From assembly GCA_016720635.1 (NCBI GenBank), contig JADKKF010000026.1, positions 85,414 to 149,413 on the forward strand: 64,000 nucleotides of DNA. The letters run 5' to 3'. Under the pieces are notes generated by a model that saw only the letters and a list, made by a program, of their open reading frames with translations, was not told where the DNA came from and made no database searches. Source of the DNA: Saprospiraceae bacterium (GTDB lineage: Bacteria > Bacteroidota > Bacteroidia > Chitinophagales > Saprospiraceae). Numbering within the stretch: position 1 is the first letter of the stretch; every line of letters starts with the position of its first letter. This document shows positions 9,348 through 18,393 of this stretch, in pieces. A program made the position numbers and the translations under genes.

Positions 9348-10262
9348 TTAAACATCCTCTCCCCACTTTTCCATTTCCTCTTTACTCCAAAGATCTGGAA
9401 AAAATATCCTTCGCTGATATCTTGGATGCATGTACTTCCGCCAGTCACTCCCACCTGTAGCTTCGGCCTTACCAAGATATTTCCCTGCTGCGTGATAATG
9501 CGACATAACCCAACTAATATTGACGGTATAATCATAATGCCGCATTGCCTCTATAAGTTTTTCATCGGCTTGAACATCACCTGGGAGCGATTTGAATTTG
9601 GTCCAGAAATTCGTTGTATTGTAATATTCCATTTTCCTCAAAAACAAATCCTTGTATTTGGCTTCAAAAAGCTGAATTAGTGTTGATTTTTCACCTGTTG
9701 CATGATCTTTACCTGCCGCTTGCCAGTATAAGTGGTCGTAGGCATGCTCATAGGGCGTATTCCTATCGATGGTGGCTCTAAAGCGGTAATCGATCAAATT
9801 TATGAGTTCAGTGGAAGCAAATTCAATGAGTCTATATTGAGCACTTTGAAAGCCACTCGCTGGGGTCAGGGTAGTTCTAAACTTCTGATACTGAGCAACT
9901 TCCATTCCATCTCCCATGATGTCAAAAGATGTTGAGAGCATATCAAAATAACGGCTTATCCTTTCTAACTTTAAGGTAAAAAAAGCTGCAGTCATATCCT
10001 CCGCACGGCTCACCTGGTCAATTTCCCAAAGGATCATCTTAAAAAGGAGTTCGTTGACTTGATGATATATGATAAAAATCATTTCGTCGGGCAAATTCGT
10101 CCTTTGAACCTGAAGATTGAGCAAAGCATCGGGCTGAATATAATCCCAGTACGTGATGGGCTTGGCCCAAAGCAAACCCTCGAGATGTGTATCTGTATTT
10201 TGCCCAAGGGCTTCGAATTTTTCTTCGAGTTGCTGTAAAAGATCTTGCTGTCTATTTTCCAT
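9348..10262 (-). CDS. kynA: Tryptophan 2,3-dioxygenase
   Basis: A haem enzyme that opens the indole ring of L-tryptophan to give N-formylkynurenine, the first step of the kynurenine route to NAD or anthranilate. Family blocks are clear: IIYHQVNELLFKMILWEID with H67, the RTTLTPASGFQSAQYR block, SHYHAAGKYLG with the likely haem-ligand histidine, and TGGSDWRKYMHP near the C-terminus. The length of 304 residues is typical of the long Bacteroidota form. No other kynurenine-pathway gene is seen in the window. A -7 box lies 18 bases before its ATG. Confidence 0.95.
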   Translation of the reverse strand: MENRQQDLLQQLEEKFEALGQNTDTHLEGLLWAKPITYWDYIQPDALLNLQVQRTNLPDEMIFIIYHQVNELLFKMILWEIDQVSRAEDMTAAFFTLKLERISRYFDMLSTSFDIMGDGMEVAQYQKFRTTLTPASGFQSAQYRLIEFASTELINLIDYRFRATIDRNTPYEHAYDHLYWQAAGKDHATGEKSTLIQLFEAKYKDLFLRKMEYYNTTNFWTKFKSLPGDVQADEKLIEAMRHYDYTVNISWVMSHYHAAGKYLGKAEATGGSDWRKYMHPRYQRRIFFPDLWSKEEMEKWGEDV

Positions 10263-10279
10263 GTTGCTTGGTTGTAGTA

Positions 10280-10287
10280 CAAAGATA
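10280..10287 (-). promoter_or_regulatory. Probable -7 box upstream of kynA
   Basis: TATCTTTG on the minus strand, about 18 bases before the ATG at 10262; it matches TAnnTTTG. No convincing -33 box. Confidence 0.45.
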
Positions 10288-10438
10288 ATAAGAATTGCCC
10301 GAATCGGATGGCACCTTTTTAGTCAAAAAGGCCCCTATTGGATGCTCAGAAGGAATAAATGAGATTAAAAAATCAGTATTTTTACTAGAAATGAATGTTT
10401 AATTTTGTTGATTGTAATTAAATACATTTTACTTTGAT

Positions 10439-10984
10439 ATGTATATGAATTTTACCGATTGGAATTACCTCATAAATGGAACCCAACGCCAGCAATCGGT
10501 TTTTCAAGTACTTGAAGTTTTAAAGTTAAGGCAATTATTTGTTGAGTATCAACCCATCTTGGTGGGTACCATCCCCATTAAGATTGACATTCCCAGCAGC
10601 GATATCGATATTTTAATATGCGCTAAGGACTTGATTGAAATGGAGTCTTTATTTAAAAAACTATTTTCAACATTTGATCATTTCTCTAGCAGATACTTCG
10701 AAGTCCAGAATAAACCATCACTAACCTGTTCATTTGATTTTATGGGTGAAAAAATCGAAATATTCGCTCAAGACTGCCCCACTACCCTACAGTACGGGTA
10801 CCTTCATATGATCATTGAACACCATGTATTACAGCGTGAAGGAGAATCATTCCGTCAAAAAATATTAGATTTAAAAAGAAATGGTATAAAAACTGAGGCT
10901 GCTTTTTGCCAGCTTTTATCGTTGGATGGAGACCCTTTTGAATCGCTTTTGAACTATGGACGGGAACTTGGTTTATGCACCTAG
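10439..10984 (+). CDS. DUF4269 family protein (nucleotidyltransferase-like)
   Basis: A 181-residue soluble protein. The central stretch GTIPIKIDIPSSDIDILI resembles the GxxxxxxxxxSDxD core of the nucleotidyltransferase fold, and the N-terminal GTQRQQSVFQVLEVL plus the C-terminal LLSLDGDPFESLL match the family named DUF4269. The molecular role of that family is unknown to me. It stands alone on the plus strand between minus-strand neighbours. Confidence 0.75.
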   Translation: MYMNFTDWNYLINGTQRQQSVFQVLEVLKLRQLFVEYQPILVGTIPIKIDIPSSDIDILICAKDLIEMESLFKKLFSTFDHFSSRYFEVQNKPSLTCSFDFMGEKIEIFAQDCPTTLQYGYLHMIIEHHVLQREGESFRQKILDLKRNGIKTEAAFCQLLSLDGDPFESLLNYGRELGLCT

Positions 10985-11025
10985 TGCGATAGATTTTCTA
11001 AAATAATTGCCTAGCCTTCGTTTTA

Positions 11026-12471
11026 TTAATTTTTTCTAAAAAGAAAATTATCCTCGCCATATGTATTGATTCGGGAAAATTCCGCAAAGATCTTAGGGTC
11101 CAGATCCATGGAAATATAATAGAAATCGACATTCGATGTTGAATTAGCTTTTTCATTTTCAAGTAAAAAAAACTGCATCGAGTTGCCATATACATAATGA
11201 TTATAATAATCTGCGGCTGATTTATATTTTTTCTCCATAGCCACTTTGGCTTGGTTATTTTGACGGTATATCTCTTTGCAAACTTCCTTGGTATATGCAT
11301 CAAAATACCACTCTCTCACCGTATCCAAACGCATGACCAATGCAAAATGAACTATGAATATGACTGAAATGCTTGCTCCCAGTTTCAAGACGAGTTCGCT
11401 ATTTTTCTTGTAATAATAGTCCAACATGGCGACGCCCAAACCTAAGAAAATTGGATAATACATAATAGCCTTGCGCCCATCCATATATTTAATATTGAAA
11501 AAATTCCTTTGAACGATGGTTACAAAAACGATGGTCAATAACAACATAAAAAGAAAGGAAAATCCAGAAATTACCGACGCCTGTTTTATGCTATTTTTAT
11601 AAAAAAGAACACCTGCCCAGACCACTAAAGCCAACATTAGAGCCTGCAGAAGTATTGCTACCCAAAAAGTATCGCTGTAGGCAAAGTTTTTGGCAAAAGT
11701 ATGAAAGGAATCAAACCACCCATTGGCCCCCCATCTGAATTCATCTTGCGTTCTCAGCATGGCTATCGGCTTAAAACAAAGGATCGTCATCAAAATTGCT
11801 AGCAAAAAGGGAATCCAATTAAGCTTAATCAAGTCCAATATTCCTACTTTCGTGAACCTCTTATCAAAAAAAATCCAGTACATATTCATAACAAACCACA
11901 AGGACACATAAAAATTAATCCAAGTAAAATTCGAAAGAATGGCAAGCGAAGCGAACAAATAACTTGTAGCCAAATAACGCGAAGAGGGATATGTAAAATA
12001 GTGCATAATGGCCGCTAGAGAGACCATCTCAAACCCTAAAGCCAAGCCATAACCCCTCGACAAAGAAAAGAAATCCAACACATAATTGAGCGAACAAAGG
12101 GCTATTATACCCACCAATCGAATGAAATTTTGTTTCGTCAACGTTTGCATCAACCAAACAAGTCCTACATAAAAGAACCCAAAACACAACACATTCGGCA
12201 ATCTCAAGACCCATTCTTTGTGACCAAACAAATGTATAAATGGCTTGATCAATATGGAATTTAATACATGATTGTTGGCTGAGCTAAAATTTTCAGGGGC
12301 ATAACAAATTTGGTAAATGCTCTGACTACTCAGATGGTAAGTCCAGACTTCATCGTATGTAATGGACAGAATAATCGACCTATAAAGAATCAGGAAAAAC
12401 GATAAAAAGCCTATCACCAAAATAAGTCTCCAATACGCCTTGTCACCTATTTTGATCGCAGAAATATTCAT
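11026..12471 (-). CDS. Multi-pass membrane protein, probable GT-C glycosyltransferase
   Basis: A 481-residue inner-membrane protein with about 10-12 hydrophobic helices. After the first helix comes an acidic loop, ITYDEVWTYHLSS, similar in place and sequence to the catalytic D/E loop of ArnT/PMT-type (GT39/GT-C) enzymes, which move sugars from lipid carriers. It then has HLFGHKEWVLRLPNVL, also typical of these proteins, and a soluble C-terminal part from about residue 380. The donor and acceptor cannot be told. No polysaccharide genes flank it; it is convergent with the DUF4269 gene and lies 117 bases downstream of nrdA. Confidence 0.6.
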   Translation of the reverse strand: MNISAIKIGDKAYWRLILVIGFLSFFLILYRSIILSITYDEVWTYHLSSQSIYQICYAPENFSSANNHVLNSILIKPFIHLFGHKEWVLRLPNVLCFGFFYVGLVWLMQTLTKQNFIRLVGIIALCSLNYVLDFFSLSRGYGLALGFEMVSLAAIMHYFTYPSSRYLATSYLFASLAILSNFTWINFYVSLWFVMNMYWIFFDKRFTKVGILDLIKLNWIPFLLAILMTILCFKPIAMLRTQDEFRWGANGWFDSFHTFAKNFAYSDTFWVAILLQALMLALVVWAGVLFYKNSIKQASVISGFSFLFMLLLTIVFVTIVQRNFFNIKYMDGRKAIMYYPIFLGLGVAMLDYYYKKNSELVLKLGASISVIFIVHFALVMRLDTVREWYFDAYTKEVCKEIYRQNNQAKVAMEKKYKSAADYYNHYVYGNSMQFFLLENEKANSTSNVDFYYISMDLDPKIFAEFSRINTYGEDNFLFRKN

Positions 12472-12588
12472 CCAATTTTATCTCAATTTTGTAGTAAATA
12501 TAATCCAAATTTGCTTCAAAATGACTCTTTCGCAGCTTCATTTGTTATAAAATGGATGGATGATGGTTTCAATATAATTCGCCCTCTC

Positions 12589-15033
12589 CTAGCTACCACA
12601 CATCATGCAGCCCTCGTCACCATTGCATACCATGCCTTCTGGACTAGAAGTAACCGTTACTGTTTCCGCCATCGCGAAATTACTGGTATCCTTATCATTT
12701 GCAGTGGCAGCTGTTTTGTTGGCCATCGCATTTGGAACGGCTTCCTCCTCTGCGACGAACTTTTTCTGATACTGCTCAGACAAGGTGAACTTGATCGCTT
12801 CTGTCGCTGCCTTTGTTCTAAGATAGTACATACCTGTCTTCAGCCCCTTAGACCAAGCATACATATGCATGCTGGATAGTTTGGCAAAATTCGGACTTTC
12901 CATGAAGAGATTCAGTGATTGGCTTTGACAGATGAACGCTCCCCTGTCGGCACTCATATCGATAAGGACCTTTTGAGATATTTCCCAAGTTGTCTTGTAC
13001 AATGCCTTTATTTCATCTGGAATTTCTGCTATTTCTTGTACACTACCATTGGCAGCCATCAGCTTTTCTTTGAGTTGCTCATTCCAAAGGTTGAGTTTGA
13101 TTAAGTCCTGTAGCAAATGTTTATTCACTACGATATATTCTCCACTTAGAGTTCTTCTAGAATAAATATTGCTGGTATATGGTTCGAAACATTCGTTATT
13201 GCCGAGTATCTGACTCGTGCTCGCTGTTGGCATAGGAGCCACGAGAAGGCTATTTCTCAATCCATGTTTCTTTATATTGGCTTTCAACGAAGTCCAATCC
13301 CAATTTCTACTAGGTGTCACATCCCACATATCATACTGCAGTATCCCTTGGCTCGCGGGGCTTCCTTCGAAGCTTGCATAAGCCCCATCTTTCTCTGCAA
13401 GGGCACACGATTCAGTCAATGCTGCGAAGTAAATTGCCTCGAATATATCCTTGTTCAACTGTCGTGCCTCTGGACTATCGAATGGCATCCTCAGATGTAT
13501 AAACGCATCCGCTAGGCCCTGAACTCCGATCCCGATAGGACGATGTCTTCGGTTGGAGTTTTGCGCCTCGATGATGGGATAATAATTCACGTCGATAACC
13601 TTGTTCAAGTTCCTAGTAACTACCCTTGTGATTTCGTGCAATTTTTGGAAATCAAATGCTCCATCTATGACGAATTTATTAAGTGCTAAGGAGGCCAAAT
13701 TACACACAGCTACTTCATCCTTAGAAGTGTATTCCATGATTTCGGTACAAAGGTTGCTGGATTTGATGGTACCTAGATTTTTCTGATTTGATTTCAGATT
13801 GGCGGCATCTTTGTATAGAATATACGGCGTTCCGGTCTCGATTTGAGATTCTAGTATAGAGAACCACAATGCCTGCGCGCTGATGGTTTTCCTAGCCCTC
13901 CCCTCTTGTTCATATCTCGTGTATAACGCTCTAAATTCTTCCCCATAAGCATCTGACAATCCGGGTGCTTCGTTTGGACAGAATAAAGACCAATTGCCGT
14001 TATCTTTCACCCTTTCCATGAATAGATCAGGCATCCACATCGCATAAAACAAATCTCTTGCCCTATTTTCCTCCTTGCCATGATTCTTCTTAAGATCCAA
14101 GAATTCCTCCACATCTGCGTGCCAAGGCTCCAAATATACAGAGAATGCCCCTTTACGCTTTCCTCCTCCTTGATCCACGTATCTAGCTGTATCGTTGTAC
14201 ACTCTCAACATCGGTATGATACCGTTACTCGTACCGCCTGTTCCCTTGATATAGGAACCCTTGGCGCGGATATTATGTATAGACAATCCTATGCCACCTG
14301 CAGACTGAGATATCTTGGCACATCTTGACAAAGTCTCAAATATCCCCTCGATCGAATCATCCGTCATGGTCAGTAGAAAACATGACGATAATTGTGGTTT
14401 CGGCGTAGCAGCGTTGAATAAAGTTGGCGTCGCGTGGATAAACCATCTGTCACTCATAAGATTATAAGTTTCCAATACAGAATCAATATCGCTACCATGA
14501 ATACCCACCGCAGCTCGCATTAGGAGATGCTGAGGCCTTTCGATTACTCGTCCATCCACCTTGAGTAAATAAGACTTTTCTAGCGTTTTAAACCCAAAAT
14601 AATCATAAGCATAATCCCTATCATGTATGATGGCACTGTCCAGTTTATCAGCATTTTCCATTACTGTCTGATATGCTTCCTCGCTGATCAAACCCGCTGG
14701 CTGCCCATTCTTTGGATCGATATAATGGTATAAAGTTGATATAGTCTCTGAAAATGATTTATTCGTGTTTTTATGCAAGTTTGACACTGCTATCCTAGCC
14801 GCCAAATGGGCGTATTCTGGATGCACGATGGCCATTGAAGCCGCCGTTTCTGCCGCCAAATTGTCCAGCTGAGACGTCGTCACTCCGTTATAAATCCCTT
14901 GGATTACCTTTTTGGCGATCTCGATTGGATCTATGAACTGTTGATTCAATCCATAGCAAAGCTTTTTGATCCTTGCCGTGATTTTATCGAATGAAACATC
15001 TTCATTTTTGCCGCTTCTCTTAATTACTTGCAT
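12589..15033 (-). CDS. nrdA: Class Ia ribonucleotide reductase, large (alpha) subunit
   Basis: Reduces ribonucleoside diphosphates to deoxy forms, with the radical supplied by NrdB. The 814 residues begin with an ATP-cone (MQVIKRSGKNEDVSFDKI), the overall allosteric site. Active-site residues are C218 (SSCFLL), C429 and E431 (NLCTEI) and C444 (AVCNLAS). The radical-transfer tyrosines lie near MPTAST/YSRRTL. The C-terminus ends EGCMMCGS, the swinging redox cysteine pair that is recharged by thioredoxin. It follows nrdB on the same strand, separated by 141 bases that hold a repeat element, so the two may share a transcript. Confidence 0.96.
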   Translation of the reverse strand: MQVIKRSGKNEDVSFDKITARIKKLCYGLNQQFIDPIEIAKKVIQGIYNGVTTSQLDNLAAETAASMAIVHPEYAHLAARIAVSNLHKNTNKSFSETISTLYHYIDPKNGQPAGLISEEAYQTVMENADKLDSAIIHDRDYAYDYFGFKTLEKSYLLKVDGRVIERPQHLLMRAAVGIHGSDIDSVLETYNLMSDRWFIHATPTLFNAATPKPQLSSCFLLTMTDDSIEGIFETLSRCAKISQSAGGIGLSIHNIRAKGSYIKGTGGTSNGIIPMLRVYNDTARYVDQGGGKRKGAFSVYLEPWHADVEEFLDLKKNHGKEENRARDLFYAMWMPDLFMERVKDNGNWSLFCPNEAPGLSDAYGEEFRALYTRYEQEGRARKTISAQALWFSILESQIETGTPYILYKDAANLKSNQKNLGTIKSSNLCTEIMEYTSKDEVAVCNLASLALNKFVIDGAFDFQKLHEITRVVTRNLNKVIDVNYYPIIEAQNSNRRHRPIGIGVQGLADAFIHLRMPFDSPEARQLNKDIFEAIYFAALTESCALAEKDGAYASFEGSPASQGILQYDMWDVTPSRNWDWTSLKANIKKHGLRNSLLVAPMPTASTSQILGNNECFEPYTSNIYSRRTLSGEYIVVNKHLLQDLIKLNLWNEQLKEKLMAANGSVQEIAEIPDEIKALYKTTWEISQKVLIDMSADRGAFICQSQSLNLFMESPNFAKLSSMHMYAWSKGLKTGMYYLRTKAATEAIKFTLSEQYQKKFVAEEEAVPNAMANKTAATANDKDTSNFAMAETVTVTSSPEGMVCNGDEGCMMCGS

Positions 15034-15062
15034 ACTATAATTTTTTTTTGACTGTCTATTAA

Positions 15063-15140
15063 TTTTTTTTTAGGGCGATTATCGTCAAGGACGAGACCGG
15101 GCTATTCGCCTTACTGCGTGCCGGCTTCTATCCCTATCGC
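15063..15140 (+). repeat. Structured intergenic element, short form, between nrdB and nrdA
   Basis: Begins with a T-run and AGGGCG, has a small inverted repeat (ATCGTC/GACGA), then ACCGGGCTATTCGCC and CTATCCCTATCGC. The copy at 56.8 kb shares both conserved blocks while its hairpin has a different sequence. Confidence 0.65.
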
Positions 15141-15174
15141 AACCCCCTTTTGTTAAATTCTTTGTTTTACTTTT

Positions 15175-16146
15175 TTAAAATTCGGCATCCAAGGAGAAAA
15201 CCTGCTTTTCTCTGTCAGTCATGACGCCTGACTTTTGATAGTCAGCCACCCTTTTTTCAAAGAAATTGGTTTTTCCTGGAATCGAAATCATTTCCATCCA
15301 TGGAAATGGGTTTTCAGCGTTGTAGATTTTCTTTTGTCCCAATGATACCATCAATCTATCGGCCACGAATTCGATGTACTGACACATCAAGTTTGCATTC
15401 ATGCCAATCAAACCAACTGGCAGCGCATCTGATACAAATCCTTTTTCTATGGTCACGGCATCCTCGATGATCTCTTTGACCACCTGTGGATCCAATTTAT
15501 TTTCTATATGTTTATTATAAAGAAGACAAGCAAAATCGCAATGCAATCCCTCGTCTCTAGAGATAAGCTCGTTTGAGAAGGTCAATCCTGGCATCAATCC
15601 CCTCTTTTTCAACCAAAATATGCTGCAAAAAGACCCAGAGAAGAATATTCCTTCTACCGCAGCAAAGGCAATCAATCGATGGTGAAAACTTCCATTTTTT
15701 ATCCATCTAAGTGCCCATTCAGCTTTTTGAGCCACCGCTGGCATATTGTCTATGGCGTGGAATAAATAGTCTTTGTCTTTATTGTCCTTGATCAAAGTAT
15801 CGATAAGTAGAGAGTATGTTTCGCTGTGGATATTTTCCATCATAATCTGAAATCCATAGAAAAATTTGGCTTCAGGATACTGAACTTCACGAACGAAATT
15901 TTCAGCTAGATTCTCATTGACTATGCCATCACTGGCTGCAAAAAATGCTAAGACATGCTTGATAAAATGCCTTTCATCATCATTCAATTTGGATTCCCAA
16001 TCTGTGATATCTTGACTCAAATCTAACTCTTCCGCGGTCCAAAATGAGGCTTCAGCTTGCTTATAAAACCTCCAAATTTCGTCTTGGTGTATCGGAAATA
16101 TGACGAATCGGTCTGGATTTTCAACTAAAATTTTTTCTGTTCTCAT
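15175..16146 (-). CDS. nrdB: Class Ia ribonucleotide reductase, small (beta) subunit
   Basis: Carries the di-iron centre and tyrosyl radical for NrdA. The 323 residues follow the eukaryote-like R2 type: metal ligand D73 in FFAASDGIVNENL, then E104, H107 and the radical tyrosine Y111 in MENIHSETYSLLID, and later the ligands in FSNELISRDEGLHCDFACLL. The C-terminal FSLDAEF is the peptide that docks into NrdA. It precedes nrdA on the minus strand. A -7 box about 45 bases upstream and a perfect inverted pair of DnaA boxes about 225 bases upstream suggest that its expression may be tied to replication. Confidence 0.96.
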   Translation of the reverse strand: MRTEKILVENPDRFVIFPIHQDEIWRFYKQAEASFWTAEELDLSQDITDWESKLNDDERHFIKHVLAFFAASDGIVNENLAENFVREVQYPEAKFFYGFQIMMENIHSETYSLLIDTLIKDNKDKDYLFHAIDNMPAVAQKAEWALRWIKNGSFHHRLIAFAAVEGIFFSGSFCSIFWLKKRGLMPGLTFSNELISRDEGLHCDFACLLYNKHIENKLDPQVVKEIIEDAVTIEKGFVSDALPVGLIGMNANLMCQYIEFVADRLMVSLGQKKIYNAENPFPWMEMISIPGKTNFFEKRVADYQKSGVMTDREKQVFSLDAEF

Positions 16147-16191
16147 TTTACTGCAATATTAAACATTAGGCTTAAATTCTGAAGGGGACAA

Positions 16192-16199
16192 CAAAGGTA
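16192..16199 (-). promoter_or_regulatory. Probable -7 box of the nrdB-nrdA operon
   Basis: TACCTTTG on the minus strand, 45 bases before the nrdB ATG, preceded by a T-rich stretch at the -33 distance. Confidence 0.5.
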
Positions 16200-16369
16200 A
16201 TTTGTTTAAACATAGAAAAAAAATATATTCGTTTTTTTAATATATAATTTTTATAGTTATGTATTTTATGTTCATATACAATACTTTATAACAAATTATA
16301 TCTATTTTTCCTCCGCAACTCTTTGTAAAAGTAAAATTACAAAAAATCATAATATGTCCTTGTAAATAG

Positions 16370-16389
16370 TTATCCACATATGTGGATAA
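16370..16389. promoter_or_regulatory. Inverted pair of perfect DnaA boxes
   Basis: The 20-base palindrome TTATCCACATATGTGGATAA consists of two exact consensus DnaA boxes (TTATCCACA) in opposite directions with two bases between them. It lies in an AT-rich gap of 555 bases between nrdB and the phosphoesterase cassette. A looser match, TTTTTCACA, lies at 16606-16614. In Escherichia coli DnaA binds near the nrdAB promoter, so a regulatory role is plausible; a replication-origin role is possible but unsupported by a box cluster. Confidence 0.7.
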
Positions 16390-16701
16390 CCTACCTATCG
16401 CACTGATTTTTAGCGTCTTGTAACTCCAAAAAGTTCACTCATTTTCAGCCTTTTTGAATAAAAAAAGATTTTTATTTTTAAACTAGATCTATGATTTTTT
16501 TAAATAGGTACATTTTTTATAAAATCAAAAAATTTGTTTGCTCTATAAAAATTTATTTAATCCTGTATTTACATTATCGACGACAATGAATTATCAGTAT
16601 TCTTGTTTTTCACAACCCTCTTTTTTAAGAAATATTTCACATTTCATTAAACCAATTTAACTAGGATGAGTCTTAGAATCTAAAATTAAAATCAAGGCAG
16701 A
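16390..16701. other. AT-rich divergent gap between nrdB and the phosphoesterase cassette
   Basis: The rest of this gap is very AT-rich. It must hold the promoter of the plus-strand cassette, but I see no clear TAnnTTTG box close to its first ATG. No RNA gene or small reading frame is recognised. Confidence 0.4.
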
Positions 16702-18378
16702 ATGAAAATGAGGTACACTAATCAAAAATTTAAATCGGCATTTCAAAGATACAAAATTGTTTTTCTATTCATTTTTAACGGTATTATTTCAGTTCGAGCT
16801 CAGACCAACTCGATCATCTTAGGGCGACCCACGGATCATTCTATAACAGCCAGCGTCATGTTTGACCAAAATGTGCAGTTTTATTTGGAATACGGAACTA
16901 AGTCATCTGTATATCCTTCGACCACCAGTACTTTTACATCCATTGCGAATACTCCCATTGAAGTTAGCCTCAGTAACCTTGAAGCCAACACAAGATACTA
17001 TTACAGGATGTTATACCGACTAGTAGGCTCCAATAATTATACTGCTACACCTGAGTATTCATTTCATACTCAAAGAGCAGTTAATAGCCCTTTTACCTTT
17101 ACCATCGAAGCAGATGAGCATCTTTACGACAAAAAAGGTGTAAAGAATATGTACAATGTCACTTTGGCCAATCAAGCAGCAGACAAGCCAGACTTTATGC
17201 TTTCTTTGGGCGATATTTTTGGAGATGACCACCAACCATTTTCGATTACGTCGGGGGCCCTAGATTCATTGCACAGAGATTATAGACCATTTTTAGGAAA
17301 TATATGCCACTCCGTACCTTTCTACGTTTGTTTGGGCAATCACGAAGGTGAAAATGATTATTATTACGGGATAACCCCACCAAATAATCTTTGCATAATG
17401 GCTACACAATGGAGAAAATTCTATTATCCAAATCCATATCCAGACGGTTTCTACACTGGCAATACTGATATAGAGCCATATGGCATTGGAAATCCAGAAA
17501 ATTATTATGCTTGGACTTGGGGAGATGCACTTTTTGTAGTTTTAGACGTTTATCGGGATCAATGCGATACTTCTGCAAAGCCTGGTGGCTGGAGTTGGAC
17601 GCTCGGATTTCCGCAATATAATTGGTTAAAAAACACCTTAGAAAGCAGTAATTCGAAATATAAATTTGTTTTTGCGCACCATATACGTGGTCAAGGCAGA
17701 GGCGGGGTAACCAATGCGAAACTATATGAGTGGGGAGGTTACGATGGACAAAACGGCACTAATTATAATTTTCCAAACAAACGACCAGGCTGGGCCAAGC
17801 CAATACATCAATTATTCATAGACAATGGAGTCAATATTTTTTTTCAAGGCCACGACCACGTTTTCGCTCATGAAGTCCTAGACAATATAACCTATCAATC
17901 TGCTCCAATGGCCGCCGATTCAACCTACGAAATAGGAATGTTAGCCAATGCTGATGCTTATGTTTCTGATACTATCAATGGAACCGGTCATATCAGAGTT
18001 AATGTTACTCCCTCTTGTGTGAAAGTCGATTATATCCGCGCTTATTTGCCAGCTGATACTCTTAGTGGAGCTCATCGCAACGGAGAAATTGCCTTCTCGT
18101 ACACCATTGGCACTTGTGCTGTTACGGGAACTATAGATCCCAAGAACGAAGAGATAGTCAACATCTTTCCTAATCCTGCTAAAGATAAATTGACCATCCA
18201 ATATGCCAATGATACCAATATATCTCGCTTAGTTAGAATACAAAATGCCGTAGGCCAAACACTAGTTCAAACACAATCTCAGACAATCGACGTCAATCAC
18301 ATTCCCGATGGTATATACTTCTTGACCATCGATGCTGACAATAGCCATATCGTAAAAAAAATAGTTATTAATCATTAA
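16702..18378 (+). CDS. Secreted metallophosphoesterase with T9SS sorting domain (1 of 2)
   Basis: A 558-residue exported phosphoesterase similar in plan to purple acid phosphatases. After a signal peptide ending near VRAQ come an N-terminal fibronectin-like domain (residues about 35-130; IILGRPTDHSIT, ANTRYYYRM), a metallophosphoesterase core with LSLGDIFGDDH, CLGNHEGE, FVFAHH and FFQGHDHVF, and a C-terminal T9SS sorting domain starting IFPNPAKDKL. The first metal block reads EADEHLYD in place of the usual DxH context, but D and H are kept. The substrate is unknown. It heads a five-gene run, 15 bases before its own paralogue. Confidence 0.85.
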   Translation: MKMRYTNQKFKSAFQRYKIVFLFIFNGIISVRAQTNSIILGRPTDHSITASVMFDQNVQFYLEYGTKSSVYPSTTSTFTSIANTPIEVSLSNLEANTRYYYRMLYRLVGSNNYTATPEYSFHTQRAVNSPFTFTIEADEHLYDKKGVKNMYNVTLANQAADKPDFMLSLGDIFGDDHQPFSITSGALDSLHRDYRPFLGNICHSVPFYVCLGNHEGENDYYYGITPPNNLCIMATQWRKFYYPNPYPDGFYTGNTDIEPYGIGNPENYYAWTWGDALFVVLDVYRDQCDTSAKPGGWSWTLGFPQYNWLKNTLESSNSKYKFVFAHHIRGQGRGGVTNAKLYEWGGYDGQNGTNYNFPNKRPGWAKPIHQLFIDNGVNIFFQGHDHVFAHEVLDNITYQSAPMAADSTYEIGMLANADAYVSDTINGTGHIRVNVTPSCVKVDYIRAYLPADTLSGAHRNGEIAFSYTIGTCAVTGTIDPKNEEIVNIFPNPAKDKLTIQYANDTNISRLVRIQNAVGQTLVQTQSQTIDVNHIPDGIYFLTIDADNSHIVKKIVINH

Positions 18379-18393
18379 ATTTTATAGTTAAAA

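Noticed and set aside
16147..16701. Replication origin at the DnaA-box palindrome
   Set aside because: Only one pair of exact boxes and one weak match are present, with no dnaA, dnaN or other origin-linked gene nearby; kept as a regulatory site instead.
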